Source: Acidobacteriota bacterium
GTDB taxonomy: Bacteria > Acidobacteriota > UBA6911 > RPQK01 > JAJDTT01
Assembly (NCBI GenBank): GCA_028874215.1
Contig: JAPPLF010000096.1
Location: 11,022-75,021, forward strand
DNA: 64,000 bases
Reading direction: 5' to 3'
Shown: one piece after another, positions 44,743 to 53,696 of the stretch
Layout of the letters: each line of letters begins with the position of its first letter
How positions within the stretch are numbered: position 1 is the first letter of the stretch
Position numbers and translations under genes: made by a program
The notes under the pieces: model-generated
Database searches by the model: none
What the model was told of the DNA's origin: nothing
The model's input: only the letters and a program-made list of their open reading frames with translations

Positions 44743-45602
44743 TTCCGGATACCGCCGGGCTTGTCGGACCGGGAACCGGGCAGGACCACGGGAAGTCCGC
44801 TTCCGGCATCCCGCATGACCTCGACGTCGCTTCCGTAGGATTCCTCTATCAAGTCCTGGGTCAACACTTGCCGGGGCCGGCCCCGAGCGCGGATCCTCCG
44901 GTCCGAGAGCAGGTAGATCACGTCGGCGAAACGGGAGGCCAGATTCAGGTCGTGGGTGATGCAGAGAATGCCCCGGCCGGCACGGGCCAAGCGCCGGAGC
45001 CTCTGTGAGAACGTCGCCAGATGGTGGACGTCCAGCCCCTTCCCCGGTTCGTCCAGCAACAACAGCGAACTCTGCTGGGCCAGGACCCCCGCCAGGAGAA
45101 CCGCCTGCTGCTCCCCGCCGCTGAGCGATTCGAACACCCGATTCCTCAGCTGCGCCACTCCCATTCGCTCCAGCGACTCCCCCACGATCTCCCGGTCCTG
45201 CTCACCAGGGAGAGTCCACCATCGCTGGTGGGGAAAGCGGCCCAGTAGGACCACCTCCTGCACAGTGTAACCCTCGGGAGGAAGGACTTCCTGGGGCAGA
45301 TAGGCGACCGTCCGGGCCCGGGCCAGAAGTGACAGGCCGGCCAGGTCTTGCGAGCGTGTTCCAGGCCCCGCCTGGAGTTGGACGGTCCCCTGCGCCGGCT
45401 CCAGCAGACCGGCCAGGATCTTCATCAGAGTGCTTTTGCCGGCGCCGTTGGGACCGATGAGCATGGTGAGCGAACCCGGCTCGACCGAGAGTTGCACGTC
45501 CTCCAGCAACGGCTCCTGCCCGGCGTAACGAAACGCCACTCCCTGCGCCGTCAGTGAAAAAGAAGCGTCCAGTTTCCCCTCCTCTTCTGCTCTCCTACTC
45601 AT
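44739..45602 (-). CDS. btuD: BtuD-type ABC transporter ATPase
   Basis: A 287-residue ABC ATPase: Walker A GPNGAGKST at 50-58, Q-loop in VAYLPQEV, signature LSGGEQQ and Walker B LLLLDEPGKGLD, then the switch His in ITHDLN. It energises the B12-type permease encoded next. ATG 45602 overlaps the stop of the binding-protein gene (ATGA). The upstream open frame to 45851 lies inside that gene and is not real. Confidence 0.9.
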   Translation of the reverse strand: MSRRAEEEGKLDASFSLTAQGVAFRYAGQEPLLEDVQLSVEPGSLTMLIGPNGAGKSTLMKILAGLLEPAQGTVQLQAGPGTRSQDLAGLSLLARARTVAYLPQEVLPPEGYTVQEVVLLGRFPHQRWWTLPGEQDREIVGESLERMGVAQLRNRVFESLSGGEQQAVLLAGVLAQQSSLLLLDEPGKGLDVHHLATFSQRLRRLARAGRGILCITHDLNLASRFADVIYLLSDRRIRARGRPRQVLTQDLIEESYGSDVEVMRDAGSGLPVVLPGSRSDKPGGIRK

Positions 45603-46495
45603 TCCTCGCCGCCGTGGATGGCCCGGGCGATGAGCCGGGCCGCCTGGGGAAGGCGTGGACCCGAACGCATGAGAAAACTGCCGTTCAGCACCCGGACCCG
45701 TCCGTCGCGGACCGCCGGCAGCGTGGGGTGCATCCGCCATTCCGCCAGGAACCGGTTCTTCACCTCCTCCGGAAGATGGTCCCGTGAGTCCAGCACCAGG
45801 ATGACCTGAGGACGGCGCACCAGAACCGTCTCCAGGCTCACCATGGGCCACGGTTTCTCCAAGTCGGCGGTGATGGAGCGCGAGCCCGCCAGTTCCACCA
45901 ACCCGGTCAGGAAGGATCCCTTCCCCGCGGAGAACACCTGGTGGCTCTTGCTGCCCATCGCCACCAGGACGTCGAGACGGGGACGTCCGGAATAAAGTTG
46001 CCGGATTTCGTCCAACTCCCGCTTCAGGCGCGTGGCCACGGGCTCGCCGGCCCGGGGATTTCTCAGCGCATCGCCCAACCGGACCGGCGCTCGGAGCACG
46101 TCCCCGACCGATGTCGATTCCAGGGCCAGGAACCGGATTCCCTGCCGGCGAGCGATGCGCTCCAGCTTGAACCCCTTCCCCAGCGCCACGATCAGGTCGG
46201 GCCGGAGCGCCAGGATCTTCTCCACGTTCGGTTCGACCGCGGTCCCGACTACAGGCAAACGGCGTGCCTCGGCAGGGTGGTCGCAGTGGGGCGACACCCC
46301 GACGATCCGGTCCTGCAGACCCATGGCAAACAGGAACTCCACGATGCTGGGGCCGTAGGCGATGACTCGCCGGACGTCAGATTCCGGTGCCGAAGCGGGA
46401 GACGCGCTGTTCGGACGAGGTGCCTGCTCTTCCCGGCATCCTGCCAACAGCAATACGGGCAGGAGGATCCGCAGGGCTCGCCGGGCTCGATTCAT
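45599..46495 (-). CDS. btuF: BtuF-like substrate-binding lipoprotein
   Basis: A 298-residue periplasmic binding protein. The lipobox LLLAGC gives a membrane-anchored lipoprotein. The mature part has VIAYGPSIVEFLFAMGLQDRIVGVSPHCDHP and EKILALRPDLIVAL, both typical of BtuF/FepB. It would capture the corrinoid and deliver it to BtuC. I use ATG 46495 (GAGAAG upstream); GTG 46501 adds two residues. It is coupled to the ATPase gene by ATGA. Confidence 0.85.
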   Translation of the reverse strand: MNRARRALRILLPVLLLAGCREEQAPRPNSASPASAPESDVRRVIAYGPSIVEFLFAMGLQDRIVGVSPHCDHPAEARRLPVVGTAVEPNVEKILALRPDLIVALGKGFKLERIARRQGIRFLALESTSVGDVLRAPVRLGDALRNPRAGEPVATRLKRELDEIRQLYSGRPRLDVLVAMGSKSHQVFSAGKGSFLTGLVELAGSRSITADLEKPWPMVSLETVLVRRPQVILVLDSRDHLPEEVKNRFLAEWRMHPTLPAVRDGRVRVLNGSFLMRSGPRLPQAARLIARAIHGGEE

Positions 46496-46580
46496 CTGCA
46501 CTTCTCAAGTCCATCCGCTGACGGCTCTCCGCCCGCATTCCTCCAAGCGATTCACAGGATCGCCGGGCGAATGCCGATTC

Positions 46581-47504
46581 TTAACCTTCCCAGCGTTTCC
46601 ACCCGGTCCCGCGGTGCCCGAAATCGAAGAGTCCGGGATGCAGGATCTCCGCCAGGATCTCGGCGGACTCCACGACTCGCGGTCCAGGCCGGTTGAAATA
46701 CTGATTCCCGTCCGTCACGAACACGCGTCCGTTCCGGACCGCGGCCAGTTCCGGCCATCCCGGATGGGTCGCCAGCGGGGGCATTTCGCGGCAGGTGCGC
46801 TCGATATCGAAGCCGCACGGCAAGAGGGCGATCACGTCGGGATCGGCAGCCGCAAGCTGGTCGAAGTCGAAATAGCCGGAGTGTTTCCCCGGCTCACCGA
46901 AGAGGTTCCGGCCGCCGGCGCATTCGACGAGCTCGGGCATCCAGTTGGCCGCGGTCATGAGAGGATCGATCCACTCGATGCACGCAATGGAAGGACGGGT
47001 CCGCACCGGCTCCGTCCGTGCGCGAATCCCCTGGAGCCGATCCTTGAGGCCGGTCACGAGATCGTCGCCGCGTCCCGGGTCTCCAAGCGCCGCCGCCACC
47101 TTGCGGACGTCCTCCCAAACGTCGCACAGGGCCATGGGTTCCAGGGAAACGATCGCAGGCTGCGAAGTCACGAGTTCGCACACCGCCTCCTCGACATCCC
47201 GCAGACTGACGGCGCAGACCTCGCACTGCGTCTGCGTGACAATGACCGTCGGCGCCAGGCGATTCAGAAGGTCGGGATCGACGCGGTAGACGGACAGGCC
47301 GTCGGAGACGATGGTCCGGACCTGATCGTCGATGGTCCGGCTGACGGCCTCCAATTCCACCTTCGAACTCGAGCAGGTCGGAAGCCGGGACACGAAGGCG
47401 GGATAGTCGCATTCGTGGGAACGGCCGACCAGCTCGCGCTCGAAGCCGAGTGCGCACACGATCTCCGTTGCGCTGGCGATGAGGGTGATGATCCGATGAG
47501 ACAT
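46581..47504 (-). CDS. Second BtuF-like cobalamin-binding protein, no signal peptide
   Basis: A 307-residue protein of the same binding fold (IITLIASATEIVCALGFERELVGRSHECDYP..., LLNRLAPTVIVTQTQCEVC, DPDVIALLPCGFDIERT). The lack of any signal peptide or lipobox means it should stay in the cytoplasm. Family members of this kind (often called cobalamin-binding protein) recur next to BtuC/D genes. It may handle the corrinoid after uptake, or be a regulator. It lies 79 bp upstream of the lipoprotein gene. Confidence 0.8.
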   Translation of the reverse strand: MSHRIITLIASATEIVCALGFERELVGRSHECDYPAFVSRLPTCSSSKVELEAVSRTIDDQVRTIVSDGLSVYRVDPDLLNRLAPTVIVTQTQCEVCAVSLRDVEEAVCELVTSQPAIVSLEPMALCDVWEDVRKVAAALGDPGRGDDLVTGLKDRLQGIRARTEPVRTRPSIACIEWIDPLMTAANWMPELVECAGGRNLFGEPGKHSGYFDFDQLAAADPDVIALLPCGFDIERTCREMPPLATHPGWPELAAVRNGRVFVTDGNQYFNRPGPRVVESAEILAEILHPGLFDFGHRGTGWKRWEG

Positions 47505-47608
47505 TACGACCCGTTATGAGCCGCCGAACCGGTATGCCTGAGCCGGCACCGGCTGTTTCAGGGACACGCCGCTGAACAGCAGCGCCAGCATCGGGGAGCG
47601 CCGAGGTT

Positions 47609-48385
47609 TCATTCCTCTCCTCCTGGGTTGGGGGACGGTGGAGCCGATCGCCGGGGCGGCGACGCGGCCAGCAGGTCGCAGAAAACGAAGGAGTCCCGTT
47701 GGACGACTTCGCCCGTAGACACGCGCACGGACCGGCGGAAGACCGGTCCGTCGTACACGAAAGTGTGGAATTCTCCGTTCTCGCCGCACGGGTCGACGCC
47801 CGGCGGAAGGTCGGACAGCAGGGCCTCATCGAAGCGGCGGCCGGCAAAGGTCGAATCCAGGACCTTCAAATTCACGCAGACCAGGACGGCCTTGAACCCA
47901 CCCTGGATGAACCGGCGCGCCAACTTCCCGGTGTCCTGCTTCCAGAGCGGAAAGAAGCATTCCAGCTTCGAGGCGGCCAACTGCTCTTCCCGGTAGGTCC
48001 GCAGGTCTTCCAGGAAAATGTCGCCAAAGGCCACGCGCCGAATTCCGGCGGCCGCCAGCCGCGCGAACGCCGCCCCCATCTCCCGCTCGTAGACGGCGTT
48101 GGTGCAAACTCGGGGCACCGGGACCTCCGTCATTGGAATCCCGATGGCGTCCGCCTGTTCCCGCAGCAGCTCACGGCGAACGCCGTGCATGCTGACCCGG
48201 TCGTACTCGGCGTTGACCGTGGTCAAAAGGGTCTCGACCACATACGTCTGCGCGCGGCGAATCTCCCACAGGGCGAGGGAACTGTCCTTTCCCCCGCTGA
48301 AGCACATGGCGATGGACTCGCCGGCACCGTTTAGCGGCAGGGTGTCTTCCTCCCCCGGTTTTTGTTGCGGTTCCGCGCCGTTCAT
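47609..48385 (-). CDS. Dph6-like PP-loop ATP pyrophosphatase
   Basis: A 258-residue member of the diphthine-ammonia-ligase-like (DUF71) family. The PP-loop CFSGGKDSSL is at 28-37, and AFGDIFLEDLRTYREEQ plus ECFFPLWKQDT are the family's conserved segments. Bacteria lack diphthamide, so the true role differs. Its place as the first gene behind a cobalamin riboswitch and before B12 transport genes points to a corrinoid-related job such as amidation of a precursor (inference). ATG 48385 is chosen; ATG 48478 would lie 8 bp from the riboswitch and encode a non-conserved leader. Confidence 0.8.
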   Translation of the reverse strand: MNGAEPQQKPGEEDTLPLNGAGESIAMCFSGGKDSSLALWEIRRAQTYVVETLLTTVNAEYDRVSMHGVRRELLREQADAIGIPMTEVPVPRVCTNAVYEREMGAAFARLAAAGIRRVAFGDIFLEDLRTYREEQLAASKLECFFPLWKQDTGKLARRFIQGGFKAVLVCVNLKVLDSTFAGRRFDEALLSDLPPGVDPCGENGEFHTFVYDGPVFRRSVRVSTGEVVQRDSFVFCDLLAASPPRRSAPPSPNPGGEE

Positions 48386-48485
48386 GGTCCCTCGGCCACG
48401 ACCCGGGGTTTCGATGAGGAAGAGGAAAGCCAGGCCGGCCGGCGCGACCCTGATCCTTCCCTCGAAGGCACAGGTCAATGGATAT

Positions 48486-48659
48486 GGTGCCGGCAGGTCT
48501 TCGGACTCACGGGCATTCGGCTCTCGCCGCTCCTACAGGCCGTCGCTTCCCAACTCCCCGGAGCCAGTGCTAAGACGGCGGTCGTTCCCGTTTACCGCTG
48601 CGGGGCAGCCCCGGACTCTCACCGGGTTCCCTCTCGCCGCTCCGGATGGCCGGAGCACC
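48486..48659 (-). promoter_or_regulatory. Cobalamin riboswitch
   Basis: Read on the minus strand, this RNA has the class hallmarks: a P1 stem (GGTGC-U-CCGGC with GCCGGCACC), GGGAACCCGGTGAGAGTCC, GGGGCTGCCCCGCAGCGGTAA, a GCACTGG segment, a GGGAAG...GCGACGG arm, GTGAGTCCGAAGACCTGCC as B12 box (48490-48510). It stands about 100 bp before the Dph6-like gene. B12 binding should switch off the uptake operon downstream. Confidence 0.93.
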
Positions 48660-48775
48660 GACGCGGGATCAACGTAGCCGAGGCGACGGGCCGGGTCAAG
48701 TCCGCCGACATCCCTGAGTGGAGCCGCACCGGCCCGTTACCCCCAAGGCGGCCGGCTGCGATAGAATGCCGCTTC

Positions 48776-50122
48776 GTGCTCGGCTTGCGAGTCCTCTGCT
48801 CGGCCTACCTGCTGCTCTCCTTTCCAGGCGTTGCTGCCGGGAGTGCGGAATCCGGCGATTCCGGCGCCGGGAAAGAAACCCCAGGCACCAAGTCCGCTTC
48901 CCCCCAGGACACCCGGGCCGGCCGCTGGAAGCAGAAACGGATCGAGAAGCGATCCCGCGTCACTCCGCCTCGTGCCGGCGGACTCGAAAAGGCTCTTCTC
49001 TGGGTGGAAAAGAGAGGATTCGGTACGCTTGGCGGTACCGGTTCACCGGGACTCAAGCCGGTGGTGGGCGTCCTGGGGCCCCGGTCCGCCGTCGCCTTCG
49101 GCGCACGGTACTGGCAGCCGAAGTTGAGGCGCAGCCGGCTCGGCGCGGCCCTGACGGGCGGCTATTCCATCCGCGGCTACCAACTGGTTGACCTGCAGTT
49201 CGGCCGGCTCCCGAACATCGGCCCCGGTTTCGAACTCGACCCGGAAGACCACGGGTTCCGCCAGCGAGCCGAGCCAGGTCGAACGACGGAACGGCTCAGC
49301 GTCTTCGGCCAGATCCGGTACCGCAACTTTCCCAGGCTGAACTACTTCGGACCCGGCGCCGACTCCAGGGAGGGAGACCGCAGCGATTACCGCCTCGAGG
49401 AGGTTTTCTATGGGAAGACCGTCCGGTACCGGGTGGGCGCGTGGTTGCTGGGAGAGTCGGAAGTGGGAGTGCTACAGGTGAACACCGGTCCCGGAACCGA
49501 CCCCGGCGCCGTTCCCGTCGCAAGTGTCTTCGACGATGCCACGACCCCCGGCCTCGCCCGCCAACCCGGTTTCCTTCGGACCCGCGCCACTCTCTCCCTG
49601 GACTTTCGGGACCGGCCGGAAAACACCCACTCGGGGAGCGTCGTTGACCTGTCCTGGTCCCGCCACGCCCAATTGGGCGGGGCCGACTACCATTTTTCGG
49701 GCTTCGCTATGCAGGGGCGTCAATACCTGTCGTTGGGATCCCGCCAGCGGGTGCTGGCCCTGCGTTTCCTGACCTCGACGACTCAACCCGAGAGCGGAAG
49801 CCGGGTGCCCTTCTACTATCAGCCCACGTTGGGGGGGCCGCATGTGCTGAGATCCTTCAGGGATCAGCGTTTCCGGGACCGGAATCTCATCTACTTCTCG
49901 GCCGAGTACCGCTGGGAGGCGGCGCCCGCTCTGGAACTGGCCCTCTTCTACGACGCGGGCAAGGTGTTTCGGGACCGATCGGACTTCAATCTGACGGGCC
50001 TCCGGAAAAACGTGGGGTTCGGGTTTCGATTCAAGAGCCGGGACCGCGTCCTCTTCCGGGTGGACCTGGCAAGGGGCCGGGAAGGTGCACGGGTCCGGGT
50101 CAGTGTCGGGCCGGCGTTCTAG
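48776..50122 (+). CDS. Omp85/BamA-like outer-membrane barrel protein
   Basis: A 448-residue exported protein. A signal region (LGLRVLCSAYLLLSFPGVAAGS) is followed by about 110 basic and low-complexity residues and then an Omp85-type (surface antigen D15) barrel, with GPRSAVAFGARYW, RYRNFPRLNYFGPGADS, YYQPTLGGPHVLRSFRDQRFRDRN and the C-terminal RVSVGPAF. POTRA repeats are absent or too short to see. The start is not firm: GTG 48776 gives a good signal peptide; the longer open frame crosses the riboswitch. It precedes the kinase-like gene by 14 bp, so both are probably one unit. Confidence 0.7.
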   Translation: MLGLRVLCSAYLLLSFPGVAAGSAESGDSGAGKETPGTKSASPQDTRAGRWKQKRIEKRSRVTPPRAGGLEKALLWVEKRGFGTLGGTGSPGLKPVVGVLGPRSAVAFGARYWQPKLRRSRLGAALTGGYSIRGYQLVDLQFGRLPNIGPGFELDPEDHGFRQRAEPGRTTERLSVFGQIRYRNFPRLNYFGPGADSREGDRSDYRLEEVFYGKTVRYRVGAWLLGESEVGVLQVNTGPGTDPGAVPVASVFDDATTPGLARQPGFLRTRATLSLDFRDRPENTHSGSVVDLSWSRHAQLGGADYHFSGFAMQGRQYLSLGSRQRVLALRFLTSTTQPESGSRVPFYYQPTLGGPHVLRSFRDQRFRDRNLIYFSAEYRWEAAPALELALFYDAGKVFRDRSDFNLTGLRKNVGFGFRFKSRDRVLFRVDLARGREGARVRVSVGPAF

Positions 50123-50136
50123 CGGGAGGTGCGGAG

Positions 50137-51789
50137 TTGCCACGCCCACGGGTCACGCATTTGGTTCTGCTTCTGGGCTGCCTGACGGCCAACCTCCCCC
50201 CGATCCACGGGCAGCGGTTTCTTCCGGACGATCCGATCCGGGCCGATGCCGACGATCTTCCCATTCCCATGCCCGAGCCGCGCTCCCTGAGCCGTATCGC
50301 GGACCTGCTGGAGAATTCGTTCTCCAACCGTCCCGCCAAGGGGGAGGCCGTCCTCCCGGCGCAGAACGTGAACACGCTGGGAGAGGTTCCCGATTCCAGT
50401 TGGTTTCACAATCGGCTGGGAAGCCGGCCCATGAGTCCGGCCGAGTTGGCGCGAGGACCCAACCGGCAGCCGCCCGACGTCTCGAAGCCCTGGCGGATCG
50501 TCTCCGCAAAAACGGAGGGAATCACTCCCGGTTTCACCATCCGAGACAGCCGGGGAGAAACCTATTTCATCAAGTTCGACCCCCTGGAACACCCTCAACT
50601 GGCCACCTCGGCTGAGGCCATCAGCACTCGGTTCTTCCACGCCTTCGGCTATCACGTTCCGGAAAACCACCTGGTCCGGATCCTGCCCGCGAATCTGCAG
50701 GTGATGTCCGAGTCCACGCTGCGAGAGGGACGGGGCAAGAAACGGGCCATGGCGCAGGCGGATGTGGATCGGATCCTTCGCCTGGTTCCCAGACTGCCGG
50801 ACGGAAAAATCCAGGCGCTGGCGAGCCGGCTTCTGCCGGGCCGTCCCCTGGGCCCGTTCGAGTACTTCGGAACCCGGAGCGACGACGCAAACGACATCTT
50901 CCGGCACGAGAATCGGAGAGAGTTGCGAGCGTTGAGGATCTTCGCGGCCTGGTTGAACCACGACGACTCCCGAAGCATCAACACGCTGGACATGTACCTT
51001 CCCCGGGACGATCAGGGGTATGTGAAACACCACCTGCTGGATTTCGGCTCCTGCCTGGGAAGCGGCAGCATCGAAAAACAGAGCCGCCGCGCCGGCAACG
51101 AGTACCTGGTGGAGTGGCCTCCCATCTTCAAGGCGGGACTGACTCTGGGCCTCTGGGACCGGCCCTGGAGACATGTGAAGTACCCGGAGCATCCCGCCGT
51201 CGGCCGTTTCGAAGCGGATTACTTCCAGCCTCAGGATTGGAAACCGGAGTATCCCAACCCGGCCTTCGAACGCATGCTCCCGGAGGACGCCTTTTGGGCC
51301 GTCCGCATCCTGATGCGGCTGAACGAGGAATCGATTCGGGCCGTCGTGCGGACGGGGAAACTGGTCGACGACGAGTCGGAGGAGTACCTGGTCCGGACGC
51401 TCCTGGAGCGGCGCCGGAAAATCGTTCGGCGCTACCTGGCCGGGATCAATCCTCTGGATGAATTCCGGGTCCGGAATCGAGACGGCGCCCCGGTCCTGGA
51501 GTTCTCGGATCTGTCCCGAAGGGAGGCCCCGGCCCCGAGCCCGACCTACCTCTACGAATGGTCCGAATTCGACAACGGGACCCGGCAGAGCAAGTCCCTC
51601 GGCCCGGCCGGGTCGTCCGCCGGTTCTCCCATCCCGCTGCCCCCGGCCAGACCGGAATTCCTGAAGGTCCGCATTCGACCCGTTACCGACCCGGCGAACG
51701 GCGGGTCCCACCCGGTCTGTGTCTATCTCCGGACCCAGCCCGGGCTGGCGGTGGTGGGCATCGACCGCGGGAAGAGCGCCGAGCGATAG
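50137..51789 (+). CDS. Exported protein-kinase-like protein
   Basis: A 550-residue protein with signal peptide (VTHLVLLLGCLTANLPPIHG). The middle carries kinase-like motifs in correct order: GFTIRDSRGETYFIK with Lys147, HDDSRSIN (H275, D277, N282, the HxDxxxxN catalytic-loop spacing) and DFG at 302-304. HipA-, CotH- and Fam20C-type kinases share this fold. A periplasmic or surface location would be unusual for a bacterial kinase. The start is TTG 50137 with GGGAGGTG upstream. The tail (~450-550) is Pro-rich. Its partner is the Omp85-like protein just upstream. Confidence 0.6.
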   Translation: MPRPRVTHLVLLLGCLTANLPPIHGQRFLPDDPIRADADDLPIPMPEPRSLSRIADLLENSFSNRPAKGEAVLPAQNVNTLGEVPDSSWFHNRLGSRPMSPAELARGPNRQPPDVSKPWRIVSAKTEGITPGFTIRDSRGETYFIKFDPLEHPQLATSAEAISTRFFHAFGYHVPENHLVRILPANLQVMSESTLREGRGKKRAMAQADVDRILRLVPRLPDGKIQALASRLLPGRPLGPFEYFGTRSDDANDIFRHENRRELRALRIFAAWLNHDDSRSINTLDMYLPRDDQGYVKHHLLDFGSCLGSGSIEKQSRRAGNEYLVEWPPIFKAGLTLGLWDRPWRHVKYPEHPAVGRFEADYFQPQDWKPEYPNPAFERMLPEDAFWAVRILMRLNEESIRAVVRTGKLVDDESEEYLVRTLLERRRKIVRRYLAGINPLDEFRVRNRDGAPVLEFSDLSRREAPAPSPTYLYEWSEFDNGTRQSKSLGPAGSSAGSPIPLPPARPEFLKVRIRPVTDPANGGSHPVCVYLRTQPGLAVVGIDRGKSAER

Positions 51790-51870
51790 CAAGGCGCTCG
51801 GCGCCCACCGGAATTCGCCGCAATGGGGATGCCCATGGCGGAAGTCGCCGCAGGAACCTATACTGGTTCC

Positions 51871-53244
51871 ATGAACCGCCGTGAGCTGCTGTCGATGATG
51901 GGCGCCGGCTTCGGCACGGTGGGGTTGTCCGGTTCCCTGGGCGCCGCCTCCCGGAGCATGCCCGCCTCGGCGGGAACCCCGCACTTCCCGGCCCGCGCCA
52001 AGCACGTGATCTTTCTCTTCCTCAACGGCGGCCTCTCACAGGTGGACAGCTTCGACCCCAAACCGGAACTGGACCGGCACGACGGAAAACCCATGCCGGG
52101 CCCCAAGATCCGGACCGACAGCGCGACCGGAAATCTGATGAAGTCCCCGTTCCGATTCCGGCCTCGGGGTGAGAGCGGCATCCTGGTGTCGGAGATCTTC
52201 CCCCGGATCGGGGGACTCATCGACGACTTCTGCGTGATCCGGTCCATGTATTCGGACAATGGCAATCACGTGCCGTCCCTGTACCTCATGAACTCCGGCC
52301 ACCAGTTGGCCGGGCACCCCTCCATGGGCTCGTGGATCACCTACGGACTGGGCTCCGAGAACCGGAATCTGCCCGCTTTCGTGGTTCTCTGCCCCGGGTA
52401 TCCGGTGGGTGGCCCCCAGCTCTGGTCCTCGGCTTTCCTGCCCAACTCATATCAGGGCACTTACGTCCCAAACAACGAGATCGACCCGGAGAAATTGGTC
52501 CGCAACGTCCGCAATTCCGCCTTTACCCCGAACCAGCAGCGGCGCCAACTGGCCCTTCTGGACCGGCTCGATCGGCGCTACCTGGACCGGGTCGGACACC
52601 AACCGCAACTGGAATCGGGAATCCAGGCCATGGAGGTGGCTTTCCGGATGCAGATGGAGGCGCCGTTGGCGCTGGACGTCACCCGGGAGGAACAGTCGAC
52701 TCGCTCCAGGTATGGCGACACCGACTTCGCCCGCGGCTGCCTGATGGCGCTTCGCCTCGTCGAACACGGGGTGCGCATGGTCCAGATCTTCTACGGCAAG
52801 TCCCAACCCTGGGACAGCCATGACGACATCCTGGACCACCGGATCCTGGCGGCGGACGCTGACCGGGCCATCGCCGCCCTGATTCAGGACCTGAAGGCGC
52901 GGGGCCTGTTCGAAGAGACGCTCCTCATCGTGGGCAGCGAGTTCGGCCGAACTCCAATGATTCAGAACAGCGGACTAGTGAAGTACGGCTACGGCCGCGA
53001 CCACAACGTCCACGGCTACACCACGCTCCTGGCCGGCGCCGGCGTCCGGGGAGGCATGACGTACGGCGCCACCGACGACTTCGGCTTCAAGGCGGTGGAA
53101 GACCGGGTCCATCCCCACGACCTGCACGCCACCGTCCTGCACCTCCTGGGGTTGGACCACACGAAGCTCACCTATCGCTACGGAGGGCGGGACTTCCGCC
53201 TGACCGACGTGGGGGGCCGGGTGGTCGAGGAGATACTGAGCTAA
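51871..53244 (+). CDS. DUF1501 protein without adjacent PSD1 partner
   Basis: A 457-residue DUF1501 protein with Tat-like signal (MNRRELLSMMGAGFG), HVIFLFLNGGLSQVDSFDPKPE, SEFGRTPMIQ...YGRDHNVHGY and VHPHDLHATVLHLLGLDH. It is shorter than its relatives here. No PSD1 gene lies next to it, unlike the two others in this window; the kinase-like gene precedes it by 81 bp. ATG 51871 begins the Tat signal; ATG 51823 would add 16 residues and lacks a better ribosome site. Confidence 0.85.
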   Translation: MNRRELLSMMGAGFGTVGLSGSLGAASRSMPASAGTPHFPARAKHVIFLFLNGGLSQVDSFDPKPELDRHDGKPMPGPKIRTDSATGNLMKSPFRFRPRGESGILVSEIFPRIGGLIDDFCVIRSMYSDNGNHVPSLYLMNSGHQLAGHPSMGSWITYGLGSENRNLPAFVVLCPGYPVGGPQLWSSAFLPNSYQGTYVPNNEIDPEKLVRNVRNSAFTPNQQRRQLALLDRLDRRYLDRVGHQPQLESGIQAMEVAFRMQMEAPLALDVTREEQSTRSRYGDTDFARGCLMALRLVEHGVRMVQIFYGKSQPWDSHDDILDHRILAADADRAIAALIQDLKARGLFEETLLIVGSEFGRTPMIQNSGLVKYGYGRDHNVHGYTTLLAGAGVRGGMTYGATDDFGFKAVEDRVHPHDLHATVLHLLGLDHTKLTYRYGGRDFRLTDVGGRVVEEILS

Positions 53245-53354
53245 CCCGACCTGCTTGCAGAAATGTATGGGGGGAGAGGCATTCCGGCGACCCCGGCCAC
53301 CGGTCATAGACCGGAAGCCAGGGAACGCCCCGAATCACGCTTCGCCGTCGAAAC

Positions 53355-53696
53355 CTACCAGCGGCCTCGACCGCGGTTTCCGTAACCGCCGCCGCCGCCG
53401 CCACCGCCGCCGCCGTATCCGCCGCGGCCGCCGTATCCGCCGGACCGTCGCTCACGAGGCCTCGCCTCGTTGACCGTCAGGGTCCTGCCGCCCAACTGAC
53501 TGCCGTTCAAGGCGCTGATGGCCTTCGCGGCGTCCGCCTCGTCCATCTCGACGAAACCGAATCCACGGGACTGTCCGGTCATTCTGTCAGTGATGACGCG
53601 GGCCGACTGCACCGGACCGAACTCTGAAAACACTTCCTCCAACTGGTCGTCGTCGACCGCATAGGGCAGGCCGCCGACATAGATGTTCTTCCTCAT
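53355..53696 (-). CDS. RRM RNA-binding protein with glycine-rich tail
   Basis: A 113-residue protein with one RNA recognition motif: RNP2 IYVGGLPY at the start and RNP1 RGFGFVEM near residues 44-51. The last 35 residues are Gly-, Tyr- and Arg-rich (RGG-like). Such bacterial proteins bind RNA and are often induced by cold. The tail-coding DNA is a (GCC/CCG) repeat and may vary in length. It has a long 5' gap, allowing a regulated leader. Confidence 0.92.
   Translation of the reverse strand: MRKNIYVGGLPYAVDDDQLEEVFSEFGPVQSARVITDRMTGQSRGFGFVEMDEADAAKAISALNGSQLGGRTLTVNEARPRERRSGGYGGRGGYGGGGGGGGGGYGNRGRGRW

Noticed and set aside
48362-48775. N-terminal extension of the Omp85-like frame
   Set aside because: It would translate the antisense of a cobalamin riboswitch; a signal peptide begins at 48776.
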